Below are positions 1 to 5,933 of a stretch of 7,021 nucleotides of DNA, in pieces. The notes beneath the pieces are model-generated. The model was not told where the DNA came from. It worked only from the letters and a program-made list of their open reading frames with translations, and ran no database searches. The stretch comes from RUG563 sp964423675 (GTDB taxonomy: Bacteria; Bacillota; Clostridia; Christensenellales; Aristaeellaceae). Each line of letters opens with the position of its first letter. Positions within the stretch are counted from its first letter, which is position 1. The DNA is taken from NCBI GenBank assembly GCA_964423675.1, contig CAYRFP010000066.1, forward strand, positions 1-7,021. Direction: 5' to 3'. The position numbers and the translations under genes were made by a program.

Positions 1-785
1 GTTTCCGTTGCGGCTTCCTGGGCTTGCTGCATATGGAGATTATTCAGGAGCGTTTGGAACGGGAATTTGATTTGGATCTTGTTACTACAGCGCCAAGCGT
101 TATCTACGAGGTTGTCAAAACTGATGGAACGGAAATGCGGATTGACAACCCCACCAATCTGCCCTCCGTGAATGAAATTGCGGAAATGCGCGAGCCCTTC
201 TGCCGTGCCACGATTTATACGCCGCAGGAATTTGTAGGCACTTTGATGGATTTGTGCCAGGATAAGCGGGGCACATTTATCGACATGCAATACGAAGGCA
301 AGCGTGTGAAGCTGCTTTACGATGTGCCGCTGAACGAAATGATTTTCGACTTCTTTGATCAATTGAAAAGCCGTTCTAAGGGCTATGCATCCTATGATTA
401 TGAAATAACGGGCTATCAAACGAGCGAACTGGTGAAAATGGATATTCTGCTTAATGGCGATATCTGCGATGCGTTTACTATGATCGTTCATAAAGACAAG
501 GCTTACGGCCGCGGTCGCACTATTGCCGAAAAGCTGAAGGATGTTATTCCGCGCCAGCAGTTTGAAATTCCGATTCAGGCGGCTATTGGCGGAAAAATTA
601 TCGCCCGGGAAACTGTGAAGGCTGTGCGCAAGGATGTATTGGCAAAATGCTATGGCGGCGATATTACCCGGAAAAAGAAGCTGCTGGAAAAACAGAAGGA
701 AGGTAAGAAGCGCATGCGCCAGTTTGGCACGGTAGAATTGCCAGGCGAAGCGTTTATGGCTGTCCTGAAGATGGGAGACGATTAA
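1..785 (+). CDS. lepA: Elongation factor 4 (LepA), C-terminal part, truncated at window start
   Basis: This is the last 260 residues of the ribosome-associated GTPase LepA/EF4, which is about 600 residues long in full and acts on stalled or mistranslocated ribosomes and in ribosome biogenesis. The reading frame is open from base 3, so the apparent TTG start at base 24 is not the real start. The first residues (FRCGFLGLLHMEIIQERLER) match the conserved EF-G-like block of LepA. Next comes the DLVTTAPSVIYEV block, then SYDYE, and then the LepA-specific C-terminal domain with IPRQQFEIPIQAAIG, KIIARE, RKDVLAKCYGGDITRKKKLL and EKQKEGKKRMRQFG. The G domain lies outside the window. The C-terminus (GEAFMAVLKMGDD) is complete and in register with the family. 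The gene ends in TAA, with cvpA following in the same direction and no obvious terminator between them. Confidence 0.98.
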   Translation, partial: FRCGFLGLLHMEIIQERLEREFDLDLVTTAPSVIYEVVKTDGTEMRIDNPTNLPSVNEIAEMREPFCRATIYTPQEFVGTLMDLCQDKRGTFIDMQYEGKRVKLLYDVPLNEMIFDFFDQLKSRSKGYASYDYEITGYQTSELVKMDILLNGDICDAFTMIVHKDKAYGRGRTIAEKLKDVIPRQQFEIPIQAAIGGKIIARETVKAVRKDVLAKCYGGDITRKKKLLEKQKEGKKRMRQFGTVELPGEAFMAVLKMGDD

Positions 786-859
786 TTCCTTGCCTATGGG
801 AAGATTCTTCGCCTTAGCTTCGTTTCCATAAGGAAGTCCTTACAGACGAGGTGAAAAAC
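786..859 (+). other. lepA-cvpA intergenic spacer with imperfect hairpin
   Basis: The spacer holds an imperfect inverted repeat. TTCCT (786-790) can pair with AGGAA (831-835), and TATGGGAA (795-802) can pair with TTTCCATA (823-830) with one G-U pair. Four bases (791-794) are bulged on the left arm, and about 20 bases form the loop. No T-run follows, so it does not look like an intrinsic terminator, and read-through from lepA into cvpA is plausible. It could be an RNA processing or stability element, or chance. Confidence 0.3.
848..853 (+). promoter_or_regulatory. Ribosome binding site of cvpA (sets the GTG start at 860)
   Basis: GAGGTG lies 6 bases upstream of the GTG at 860. The longer reading frame would start at the GTG at 851, but that GTG is part of this Shine-Dalgarno sequence and has no good site of its own upstream. 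The start at 860 is therefore preferred. Confidence 0.75.
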
Positions 860-1567
860 GTGAACGTGATCGATATTGCGATTCTGGTGGTGCTGGGCGT
901 TAGCGTAATTTATGGGTTCTATCGCGGATTTATGCGCACGGTGCTGTCAGTTGCCTGCTGCTTGATTTCCTTCGTGGTGGCCATGTCCTATGGGCCGAAA
1001 CTGTCGGCAATTGTAAGCGGAAATCAAGGCGTTTCATCTACTCTGGCCACGTATACTGACGCTATTGCTCGCGTCGGCGATTATGATCTAGCGTCCACGC
1101 CGGTAGATCAATTGACGGATACCGTGCTTTCCCGGGTGCTCAACAGCGTTTCGCTGCCAGATTCCATCAGCACAATCCTGGAAAACAACCTGAAAACCCG
1201 TGCATTTGCCGGGACGGGGCTAACAACCGTGAACGACTATGTGTCCAATACGGTGGTAGCCGTAGCAGTAAACGTTCTATGCTTCATTGCATGCTTTGCA
1301 CTATGCTATCTGGTGCTTTCTCTTGTGCTGAGTCTGATTCATCATGTGTTTCGGATGCCACTGCTCAAACAGCTTGATTGGCTGGCAGGCGGCACCTTCG
1401 GGCTTGTTCGTGGCGCGATGATTCTTTACGTTATTTTTCTGTTGCTTCCTATTATCAATACGGTTATCCAGCTGGACGCATTCAATGAATTGCTGGACGC
1501 CAGCGAGCTTGCTCCTGTTTTCATGAGCGACGGTTTCTTTGCCGGCGTTATCTCAGGCAAGCTTTGA
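860..1567 (+). CDS. cvpA: CvpA family membrane protein
   Basis: This is a 235-residue integral membrane protein of the CvpA family, named for colicin V production in E. coli. The biochemical role in Gram-positive bacteria is not settled; links to envelope stress and division have been reported for relatives. With the GTG start at 860 the protein begins MNVIDIAIL, the usual opening of this family. Hydrophobic segments lie at about residues 3-20, 26-44, 129-160 and 178-200, with a hydrophilic stretch of about 80 residues between the second and third that is probably extracytoplasmic. Family hallmarks are GFYRGFMRTVLSV near residue 19 and the loop before the last helix (LLKQLDWLAGGTFGLVRG, about 168-185). 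It follows lepA in the same direction and is probably co-transcribed with it. It ends in tandem in-frame stops (TGA TAG) just before a terminator. Confidence 0.88.
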   Translation: MNVIDIAILVVLGVSVIYGFYRGFMRTVLSVACCLISFVVAMSYGPKLSAIVSGNQGVSSTLATYTDAIARVGDYDLASTPVDQLTDTVLSRVLNSVSLPDSISTILENNLKTRAFAGTGLTTVNDYVSNTVVAVAVNVLCFIACFALCYLVLSLVLSLIHHVFRMPLLKQLDWLAGGTFGLVRGAMILYVIFLLLPIINTVIQLDAFNELLDASELAPVFMSDGFFAGVISGKL

Positions 1568-1592
1568 TAGATAATCATAGAGAAAAAAAGAA

Positions 1593-1627
1593 GGCATTCT
1601 TTCCAACGAAGGAATGCCCTCTTTTTT
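1593..1627 (+). terminator. Intrinsic terminator between cvpA and pgi, possibly bidirectional
   Basis: An 11-bp stem with one G-U pair, GGCATTCTTTC (1593-1603) with GAAGGAATGCC (1608-1618), encloses the tetraloop CAAC and is followed by a T-run at 1622-1627. A run of seven A at 1583-1589 precedes the stem, so on the minus strand the same hairpin is followed by T residues and may also end pgi transcription. There the G-U pair becomes an A-C mismatch, so the minus-strand hairpin is slightly weaker. Confidence 0.92.
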
Positions 1628-1641
1628 CATAAACGATCTGA

Positions 1642-3075
1642 TTACAGAATATACTGTTTTTTGCTTTCGGCGCGGTAAGTCATTTCCTTGCGCTTTTTAG
1701 CATATTTTTCGTTCTCGTTGCCCAGAACCGCATAAGAAGCGATTTTGCTTTCTTCCACACCAGGCTGGTTGAATGCATCGATGTTCAACAGTTCTCCGGC
1801 ATATGCCGTGGCCATTTCGAAGAAATAAATCAACTGGCCAATAGTATGGGCATTTACGATAGGCAACGTGATGGTCTGGCTCATACGACCAGCCTTGTAC
1901 AGAGCGTATTCCGTTCCCTGGCGTTCAGCTTCAATCAGCTGGTTCAGCGTTTTACCGCCAAGGAATGCTACATCCGCAAAGGCTTCGCAGCCGTGGGGAA
2001 TATTGGTTACGCTCCGGAATGCGCCGACTTTCATCAGCGTGACAACCTTGTCAAAGGGCCCCTCAGTATAAAGCTGCAACTGGCTATGCTGATCCGTTAC
2101 GCCCAGGGCCTTTGTCGGGGTCTGGCCCACATTACAGGGCTCACCGTTCCGGGTGACATTTTTTCCAAGGGATTCAGCCCAAAGCTGACAGAACCAGTCC
2201 GCCATGTATTTCAGACTGTCGGCATAAGGCATAACTACTTGAATATTTTTGCCCATATCCTGCATACAGATATATTGCAAAACAGCTTCCAGCAGAGCAG
2301 GATTTTCCCAGACCTTGACGCTCTTGCAGCGCTGATCCATGCAACGGGCGCCCTGGAGCATCGCGCGAATATCGATGCCACAAACGGCGGCGGGCAACAG
2401 ACCGACAGGCGAAAGCTCGCTGAACCGGCCACCTACGGAAGCAGGGATATAGAACAGCTTAAATCCTTCTTCATGGGCCAGCTTGATCAGATTTCCCTTT
2501 TCATGATCGGTAGTAGCAATAATATGCTTTTGCCAGCCCTCGCCTACGGCAGCCTTCAGGGCGGTGGACAGAATCAGATACTGGCTCATGGTTTCGGCCG
2601 TGGCGCCGGATTTGGTGATGATGTTGAAGCAGGTCTTCTTCACGTCAATCACATCGAACAAAGCGGCCATGCGTTCAGGGTCAATATTGTCTTCCACATA
2701 GAAACGAGGGCCGGGACGCTTGTTGGCCGGGAGTTCATTATAATGGAGATGGTTCAAAGCCTGCTGAATCGCGATGGGACCCAGAGCACTTCCACCGATA
2801 CCCAGCACCACAAAGGCTTCGAATTCGCAGCGGACGGCCTTTGCCGTTGCTTCGATATCGGCCACAATTTCATCCTGATTATAGGGTAGTTCCATCCAGC
2901 CTAGCCAGCCGGTGCCGCGATTGGCTTCCACATTTTTCGCGGCCTGAGCAGCGGCAGATGCCAGTGCATCTACCTGCGCGGCCTGCACGCCTTTATCGCC
3001 TAGCGCATCGGCCATCATATTGTTTACGTCCAGAATCATCTGGGGAGCGATGCATTGATCGCAATGGTGTTCCAT
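1642..3075 (-). CDS. pgi: Glucose-6-phosphate isomerase
   Basis: Pgi interconverts glucose 6-phosphate and fructose 6-phosphate in the cytoplasm, in glycolysis and gluconeogenesis. The protein has 477 residues, close to the short (about 450-residue) Bacillus-type enzymes and shorter than the roughly 550 residues of E. coli. Visible motifs are VVLGIGGSALGP (89-100), the phosphate-binding ITKSGATAET (153-162), the family signature ASVGGRFSELSPVG (212-225), WAESLGK with the probable catalytic Glu301, DQHSQLQL with the catalytic His330, and NQPGVEESK with the catalytic Lys444. The frame is open 15 codons further upstream, but the ATG at 3075 is chosen because AAGGAGG sits 9 bases before it and the extra codons overlap the promoter. 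It converges on cvpA and diverges from the DRTGG gene, so it appears monocistronic. Confidence 0.97.
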   Translation of the reverse strand: MEHHCDQCIAPQMILDVNNMMADALGDKGVQAAQVDALASAAAQAAKNVEANRGTGWLGWMELPYNQDEIVADIEATAKAVRCEFEAFVVLGIGGSALGPIAIQQALNHLHYNELPANKRPGPRFYVEDNIDPERMAALFDVIDVKKTCFNIITKSGATAETMSQYLILSTALKAAVGEGWQKHIIATTDHEKGNLIKLAHEEGFKLFYIPASVGGRFSELSPVGLLPAAVCGIDIRAMLQGARCMDQRCKSVKVWENPALLEAVLQYICMQDMGKNIQVVMPYADSLKYMADWFCQLWAESLGKNVTRNGEPCNVGQTPTKALGVTDQHSQLQLYTEGPFDKVVTLMKVGAFRSVTNIPHGCEAFADVAFLGGKTLNQLIEAERQGTEYALYKAGRMSQTITLPIVNAHTIGQLIYFFEMATAYAGELLNIDAFNQPGVEESKIASYAVLGNENEKYAKKRKEMTYRAESKKQYIL

Positions 3076-3084
3076 GGAAATAAG

Positions 3085-3091
3085 CCTCCTT
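3085..3091 (-). promoter_or_regulatory. Ribosome binding site of pgi
   Basis: On the minus strand AAGGAGG stands 9 bases before the ATG at 3075. It fixes the start and rules out the longer reading frame that begins at 3120. Confidence 0.9.
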
Positions 3092-3108
3092 AATTCCAAA
3101 TCTTTTGT

Positions 3109-3117
3109 ATTATACCA
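3109..3117 (-). promoter_or_regulatory. Extended -10 promoter of pgi
   Basis: The minus strand reads TGGTATAAT, a perfect TATAAT hexamer with the upstream TG of an extended -10 element. No good -35 is present at 16-18 bases (the best is TAGTAT), which is common when the extended -10 is present. The predicted transcript start is near 3102, giving a leader of about 27 bases that contains the ribosome binding site. Confidence 0.75.
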
Positions 3118-3183
3118 CATTTACTTGCAAAATACTATCCCTAAATCCTTTGCTGAAAATTGGTGCTTTTTTCGGTGTTTCAG

Positions 3184-3212
3184 TTGACAGACAGGCGCAA
3201 AAAAGGTAAGAT
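3184..3212 (+). promoter_or_regulatory. Sigma-A type promoter of the DRTGG gene
   Basis: A perfect TTGACA (3184-3189) is followed, after 17 bases, by TAAGAT (3207-3212, 4 of 6 matches to TATAAT). The predicted start is near 3219, giving a leader of about 40 bases before the ATG at 3259. An inverted repeat CTGAAA (3153-3158) / TTTCAG (3178-3183) directly abuts the -35 and could be an operator, but this is weak. Confidence 0.65.
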
Positions 3213-3258
3213 ATTCTTTGGAAAAGATTCTGGGCGCAGCCAAAAGGGAGAAGAACGC

Positions 3259-3597
3259 ATGAAAGTGTCGGAGCTGAAGCATTTGCTTTCTGCCCAGAGC
3301 CTGACCCCCAGCCTTTCGGAAGAGCAGGAGATCGCATGTGCTTATGCCGGTGATGTGCTTTCTATCGCTATGGCGCATGCAAAAAAAGGCATGGCGTGGA
3401 TAACGCTGCGCAGCCAGATGACGGCGGTGGCGATTGCAGCAATGTATGAGACAGCCTGCATGGTGCTGCCGGAAAAAACGGGGATGGAGCCTGCAGTAAT
3501 CCGGCGTGCCGAGGTAGAAGGAATTATCGTGTTGCAAACGGAGCTAAGCACTTATGCTATCTGTGCTCGTATGACGCAGGCTGGCGTTCCTGGCTGA
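3259..3597 (+). CDS. Small stand-alone DRTGG-domain protein
   Basis: The product has 112 residues and is soluble, with no signal peptide or membrane segment. Its layout (MKVSELKHLL at the start, YAGDVLSIAMAHAKKGMAWITL at 29-50, AVAIAAMYETACMVLPE at 56-72, a helix to about 88, then GIIVLQTELSTYAICARM) resembles the short DRTGG-domain proteins of Clostridia, often labelled HPr-kinase-like. No kinase or Walker A motif is present, so kinase activity is not supported. The domain is thought to be a ligand-binding or regulatory module; what it binds is unknown. In clostridial genomes, relatives often sit beside genes for electron-bifurcating hydrogenase subunits, which are not seen here. The frame is open 33 codons further upstream, but that part covers the promoter; the ATG at 3259 has GGGAGAA about 6 bases before it. 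uxuA follows after 90 bases with no terminator between, so they may form an operon. Confidence 0.75.
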   Translation: MKVSELKHLLSAQSLTPSLSEEQEIACAYAGDVLSIAMAHAKKGMAWITLRSQMTAVAIAAMYETACMVLPEKTGMEPAVIRRAEVEGIIVLQTELSTYAICARMTQAGVPG

Positions 3598-3687
3598 CGG
3601 CGGGAAAACACGGACGAGTTTCGGCAAACAATGGCACTGTCGGCGGCTTAAAGAGGATGAATTCTAAATTTGCGGAGGGAACTAAGT
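3598..3687 (+). other. Spacer before uxuA
   Basis: I see no convincing promoter, terminator or catabolite-response element here. There is an imperfect direct repeat (GCTGACGGCGGG near 3593-3604 and ACTGTCGGCGGC near 3638-3649). GGAGGGA at 3674-3680, 7 bases before the ATG at 3688, is the uxuA ribosome binding site. Absence of both promoter and terminator fits read-through from the upstream gene. Confidence 0.4.
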
Positions 3688-4755
3688 ATGGAAATGACAC
3701 TACGTTGGTATGGCACGGGCTTTGATAGCGTTACTTTACAGCAAATTCGCCAAATTCCCATGGTAAAAGGCGTAATTACTACTCTTTATGATACCACGCC
3801 CGGTCAGGTCTGGCCCAAAGAACGTATCCTGGCTATGAAGAAGGAAGTGGAGGATGCAGGACTGCGTCTTTCCGGCATTGAAAGCGTCAATATCCATGAT
3901 GATATTAAGGTGGGTCTTCCCTCTCGGGATCAGTATATTGAGAATTATATCGAAACCCTGAAGGCGCTTGGAGAAGCGGATATTCACATGGTGTGCTACA
4001 ATTTCATGCCCGTGTTTGACTGGACGCGCAGCGATCTGAAAAAGCCGCATCCGGATGGCTCCACCTCCCTTTCCTACGATCAGGAGCTGGTGGACAAAAT
4101 CGATGTGGACAGCATGCTTTCCAGCATGAAGCAAAATTCGGATGGTTTCGTGCTACCGGGCTGGGAACCGGAACGCATGGCACGGGTAAAGGAACTGTTT
4201 AACCTGTACAAGGATGTGGACGAGGAAAAACTGTTCCAGAATCTGGTTTACTTCCTGAAGGCGATCATGCCGACCTGCAAAAAATACGGTGTGAAAATGG
4301 CCATTCATCCGGACGATCCTGCTTGGCCGGTGTTCAATCTCCCCCGGATTATTACCGGTAAGGAAAAGATTCTGCGGATGCTTAATGCGGTTCCGGATGA
4401 AGAAAACGGCCTTACGCTGTGCACGGGCTCTCTGGGCTCTAATCCCCAAAACGACATTCCGGATATGATCCACGCTTTTAAGGGACGGATTCATTTCGCC
4501 CATGTTCGCAATGTGATCCATTTGGCACCGGGCAAGTTTGACGAAGCGCCGCATCCTACCTCTTTGGGTTCTCTGGATATGTATGCCATTATGAAGGCGC
4601 TCTATGACACCGGTTTTGATGGCCCCATCCGTCCGGATCATGGCCGCATGATTTGGGGCGAGGTGGCTATGCCAGGTTATGGACTCTATGACCGTGCGCT
4701 GGGCGCAACCTATCTTTCCGGTCTCTGGGAAGGCATTGAACGGAATAGCAAATAA
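3688..4755 (+). CDS. uxuA: Mannonate dehydratase
   Basis: UxuA removes water from D-mannonate to give 2-dehydro-3-deoxy-D-gluconate, a step in glucuronate breakdown in the cytoplasm; it is a Mn2+/Fe2+ enzyme with a TIM-barrel fold. The 355-residue product has the usual length for Gram-positive members (E. coli is near 394). Characteristic segments are MTLRWYGTGFDSVTL at the start, VKGVITTLYD (26-35), GIESVNIHDDIKVGLPSRDQ (63-82), YNFMPVFDWTRSDL (104-117), MAIHPDDP (204-211), TLCTGSLGSNPQND (243-256), IHFAHVRNV (268-276) and IRPDHGRMIWGE (314-325). His207, Cys245, His272 and Asp317 are the likely metal ligands by position. The ATG at 3688 is chosen over a start 6 codons upstream because of its GGAGGGA site. 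No other hexuronate gene (uxuB, uxaC, kdgK, kdgA) lies in the window, so the rest of the pathway must be elsewhere. Confidence 0.96.
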   Translation: MEMTLRWYGTGFDSVTLQQIRQIPMVKGVITTLYDTTPGQVWPKERILAMKKEVEDAGLRLSGIESVNIHDDIKVGLPSRDQYIENYIETLKALGEADIHMVCYNFMPVFDWTRSDLKKPHPDGSTSLSYDQELVDKIDVDSMLSSMKQNSDGFVLPGWEPERMARVKELFNLYKDVDEEKLFQNLVYFLKAIMPTCKKYGVKMAIHPDDPAWPVFNLPRIITGKEKILRMLNAVPDEENGLTLCTGSLGSNPQNDIPDMIHAFKGRIHFAHVRNVIHLAPGKFDEAPHPTSLGSLDMYAIMKALYDTGFDGPIRPDHGRMIWGEVAMPGYGLYDRALGATYLSGLWEGIERNSK

Positions 4756-4758
4756 AAA

Positions 4759-5763
4759 CTAACTTTTTAAGGAAAGGGCCGCATCAAGCGGCTTTTTCTT
4801 ATGAATCGGCCAGCAGAGCAAAATCCAGCAGCAGAAGCCCAGGAGTGGGTAAGCTTTTGCTACAAGATTTTCAAAGCCGAAAAAAGCGGCAATTAGAACG
4901 ATCAAGCAAATGATTCGTCCGCCTTGCTGCGGAAAATGAGGCGCGAGAAGGACGTTCAAGGCGCGAAGCACAGCGATAAGCGTGGATATGGTAGCCAAAT
5001 ACAGCACAGCAGCAGATAAATAGAATCCAGGCTTTCCATAGCTGCGCAGTAGCATTACCGTGGGGAGCGCGGTCGCATAAAATTGCGATGCATGCGGAAG
5101 AAATGCCCGATTAAAAAGAGCCAGCAATCCGCCGATTAGCATGCTGCTTCCGAGTGCAGTCTGGCGTGTGGATCCAGGGCATCGCATCGCAGTCTCACGA
5201 AGAATCTGAACAGACAACGCGGTGTTCATACCTGCATAACTCATTGAAGCCATAAGCCCCCAAAGCATTCGGGGTGGATTGGGATATGGAATGGAGGGCG
5301 GGATGGGATCTGTTTTGCAGCAAAGACATAGTACGGCGGCCAAGAGCAGTGATGGAAACAAAAGCCATCCCAGTGTATTGAGCGAACGAAAAGACTTCTT
5401 GGATAGGAGCTGAGAGAGAACAAGCGCGCTTAGCATGCCAAACAGTCGCGCACCAGAAATCGGTAACGTCAGGGCGGCAATCTCCCCTCCCGCCGCCGTC
5501 ATTCCACCAGCAATCGCGAACGAGAGCAAAAGAGTCAGTAGTTTGCCAAGATTCCCTGCAAATCTTGGCACTGACACATCCAAGGCTGTTTTTTGTGTCA
5601 TTACCCGATGTATAAGAAAAATGAACCCGGCAACGGCGCAGGCGAGCAGCACCCAGGAAAAAGTACCGTATTGCGTGAAGAAAGAGAATATTTCCTGACC
5701 TGAAGCGAAACCTGCGCCAACCATGGCGCTGAAAATGCATAAGGAAGCCGCCAGCGGTTTCAT
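4759..5763 (-). CDS. YkvI-type multi-pass membrane protein, putative transporter
   Basis: The 334-residue product is highly hydrophobic, with about ten predicted membrane segments (roughly residues 5-20, 35-53, 72-92, 104-120, 128-149, 165-188, 203-220, 245-270, 283-300, 303-320). The first segment contains SAMVGAGFASGQEIFSFFTQYG, the glycine-broken helix and GQE motif seen in the uncharacterised YkvI family (COG3949), which resembles amino-acid/cation transporters of the LeuT/APC type. Transport of an amino acid or similar solute is inferred from the fold; the substrate is unknown. The C-terminal tail (HKKKPLDAALSLKS) is short, basic at first and probably cytoplasmic. The ATG at 5763 is chosen because AGGTG at 5770-5774 lies 6 bases before it; the GTG at 5772 is part of that site. 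It converges on uxuA (3 bases between stops) and diverges from the helicase gene. No clear promoter was found. Confidence 0.8.
   Translation of the reverse strand: MKPLAASLCIFSAMVGAGFASGQEIFSFFTQYGTFSWVLLACAVAGFIFLIHRVMTQKTALDVSVPRFAGNLGKLLTLLLSFAIAGGMTAAGGEIAALTLPISGARLFGMLSALVLSQLLSKKSFRSLNTLGWLLFPSLLLAAVLCLCCKTDPIPPSIPYPNPPRMLWGLMASMSYAGMNTALSVQILRETAMRCPGSTRQTALGSSMLIGGLLALFNRAFLPHASQFYATALPTVMLLRSYGKPGFYLSAAVLYLATISTLIAVLRALNVLLAPHFPQQGGRIICLIVLIAAFFGFENLVAKAYPLLGFCCWILLCWPIHKKKPLDAALSLKS
4774..4797 (+). terminator. Intrinsic terminator of uxuA, inside the 3' end of the convergent gene
   Basis: The core stem is GCCGC (4778-4782) with GCGGC (4788-4792) and loop ATCAA. It is extended by two G-U pairs and three A-U pairs to 4773/4797, and the T-run is 4793-4797. 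It lies wholly within the last codons of the minus-strand membrane protein gene, which ends at 4759. On the minus strand the same hairpin is followed by CCTTTCC, a poor tail, so it probably works mainly for uxuA. Confidence 0.85.
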
Positions 5764-5769
5764 CGTTAT

Positions 5770-5774
5770 CACCT
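5770..5774 (-). promoter_or_regulatory. Ribosome binding site of the ykvI-type gene
   Basis: On the minus strand AGGTG (within GAGGTGAT, 5768-5775) lies 6 bases before the ATG at 5763. The alternative GTG start at 5772 overlaps this site, so the ATG is preferred. Confidence 0.7.
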
Positions 5775-5827
5775 CTATTTAGTCTATGCGCATCTTCGGC
5801 CATGCTTTCTTAGAAAAAACTCTGGAA

Positions 5828-5853
5828 ATTGACGCAAAATATTGACCGAAATT
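5828..5853 (+). repeat. Tandem 13-bp repeat overlapping the helicase promoter -35
   Basis: ATTGACGCAAAAT (5828-5840) is followed directly by ATTGACCGAAATT (5841-5853), matching at 10 of 13 positions. The second copy contains the -35 hexamer TTGACC; the first carries a TTGACG that has no matching -10. It may be a regulator binding site or a duplicated promoter fragment, or chance in an AT-rich spacer. Confidence 0.35.
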
Positions 5854-5871
5854 GCGAGTTTATGCTATAAT
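5842..5871 (+). promoter_or_regulatory. Sigma-A type promoter of the DEAD-box helicase gene
   Basis: TTGACC (5842-5847) and TATAAT (5866-5871) are separated by 18 bases, with TG at 5863-5864 giving an extended -10. This is the strongest promoter in the window. The predicted transcript start is near 5878, leaving a leader of about 56 bases before the TTG at 5934. Confidence 0.88.
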
Positions 5872-5898
5872 AATTCTGTGCATGAATCAAGAAAATGA

Positions 5899-5916
5899 GC
5901 GAAGCCGGTGCTTCGC
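5899..5916 (+). promoter_or_regulatory. Leader hairpin upstream of the helicase ribosome binding site
   Basis: GCGAAGC (5899-5905) and GCTTCGC (5910-5916) form a perfect 7-bp stem closing a CGGT tetraloop, ending 2 bases before the AGGAAGGA site (5919-5926). There is no T-run, so it is not a terminator. It could protect the 5' end of the mRNA or influence translation of the helicase. Confidence 0.5.
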
Positions 5917-5918
5917 GC

Positions 5919-5926
5919 AGGAAGGA
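5919..5926 (+). promoter_or_regulatory. Ribosome binding site pointing to a TTG start for the helicase
   Basis: AGGAAGGA lies 7 bases before the TTG at 5934. No such site precedes the in-frame ATG at 5895, and the in-frame ATG at 5961 would lose the first nine residues. The TTG is therefore preferred. Confidence 0.65.
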
Positions 5927-5933
5927 CATCGCT

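Noticed and set aside
1846..2889. A 347-codon open frame antisense to pgi.
   Set aside because: It lies wholly inside the clearly identified pgi gene on the opposite strand, and its translation resembles no family I know. Long antisense frames are common opposite conserved genes of this composition.
3598..3687. A catabolite-response element or a separate promoter for uxuA.
   Set aside because: No stretch matches the cre consensus well, and no -35/-10 pair with acceptable spacing is visible.
3736..4641. Two open frames (132 and 162 codons) antisense to uxuA.
   Set aside because: uxuA is well supported on the plus strand; the antisense products look like reverse-complement artefacts and lack ribosome binding sites that I could recognise.
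4753..4769. An AT-only hairpin (TAAAAA / TTTTTA) between uxuA and the ykvI-type gene as a terminator.
   Set aside because: The six A-T pairs would be very unstable, and the GC-rich hairpin just downstream is a much better terminator for uxuA.
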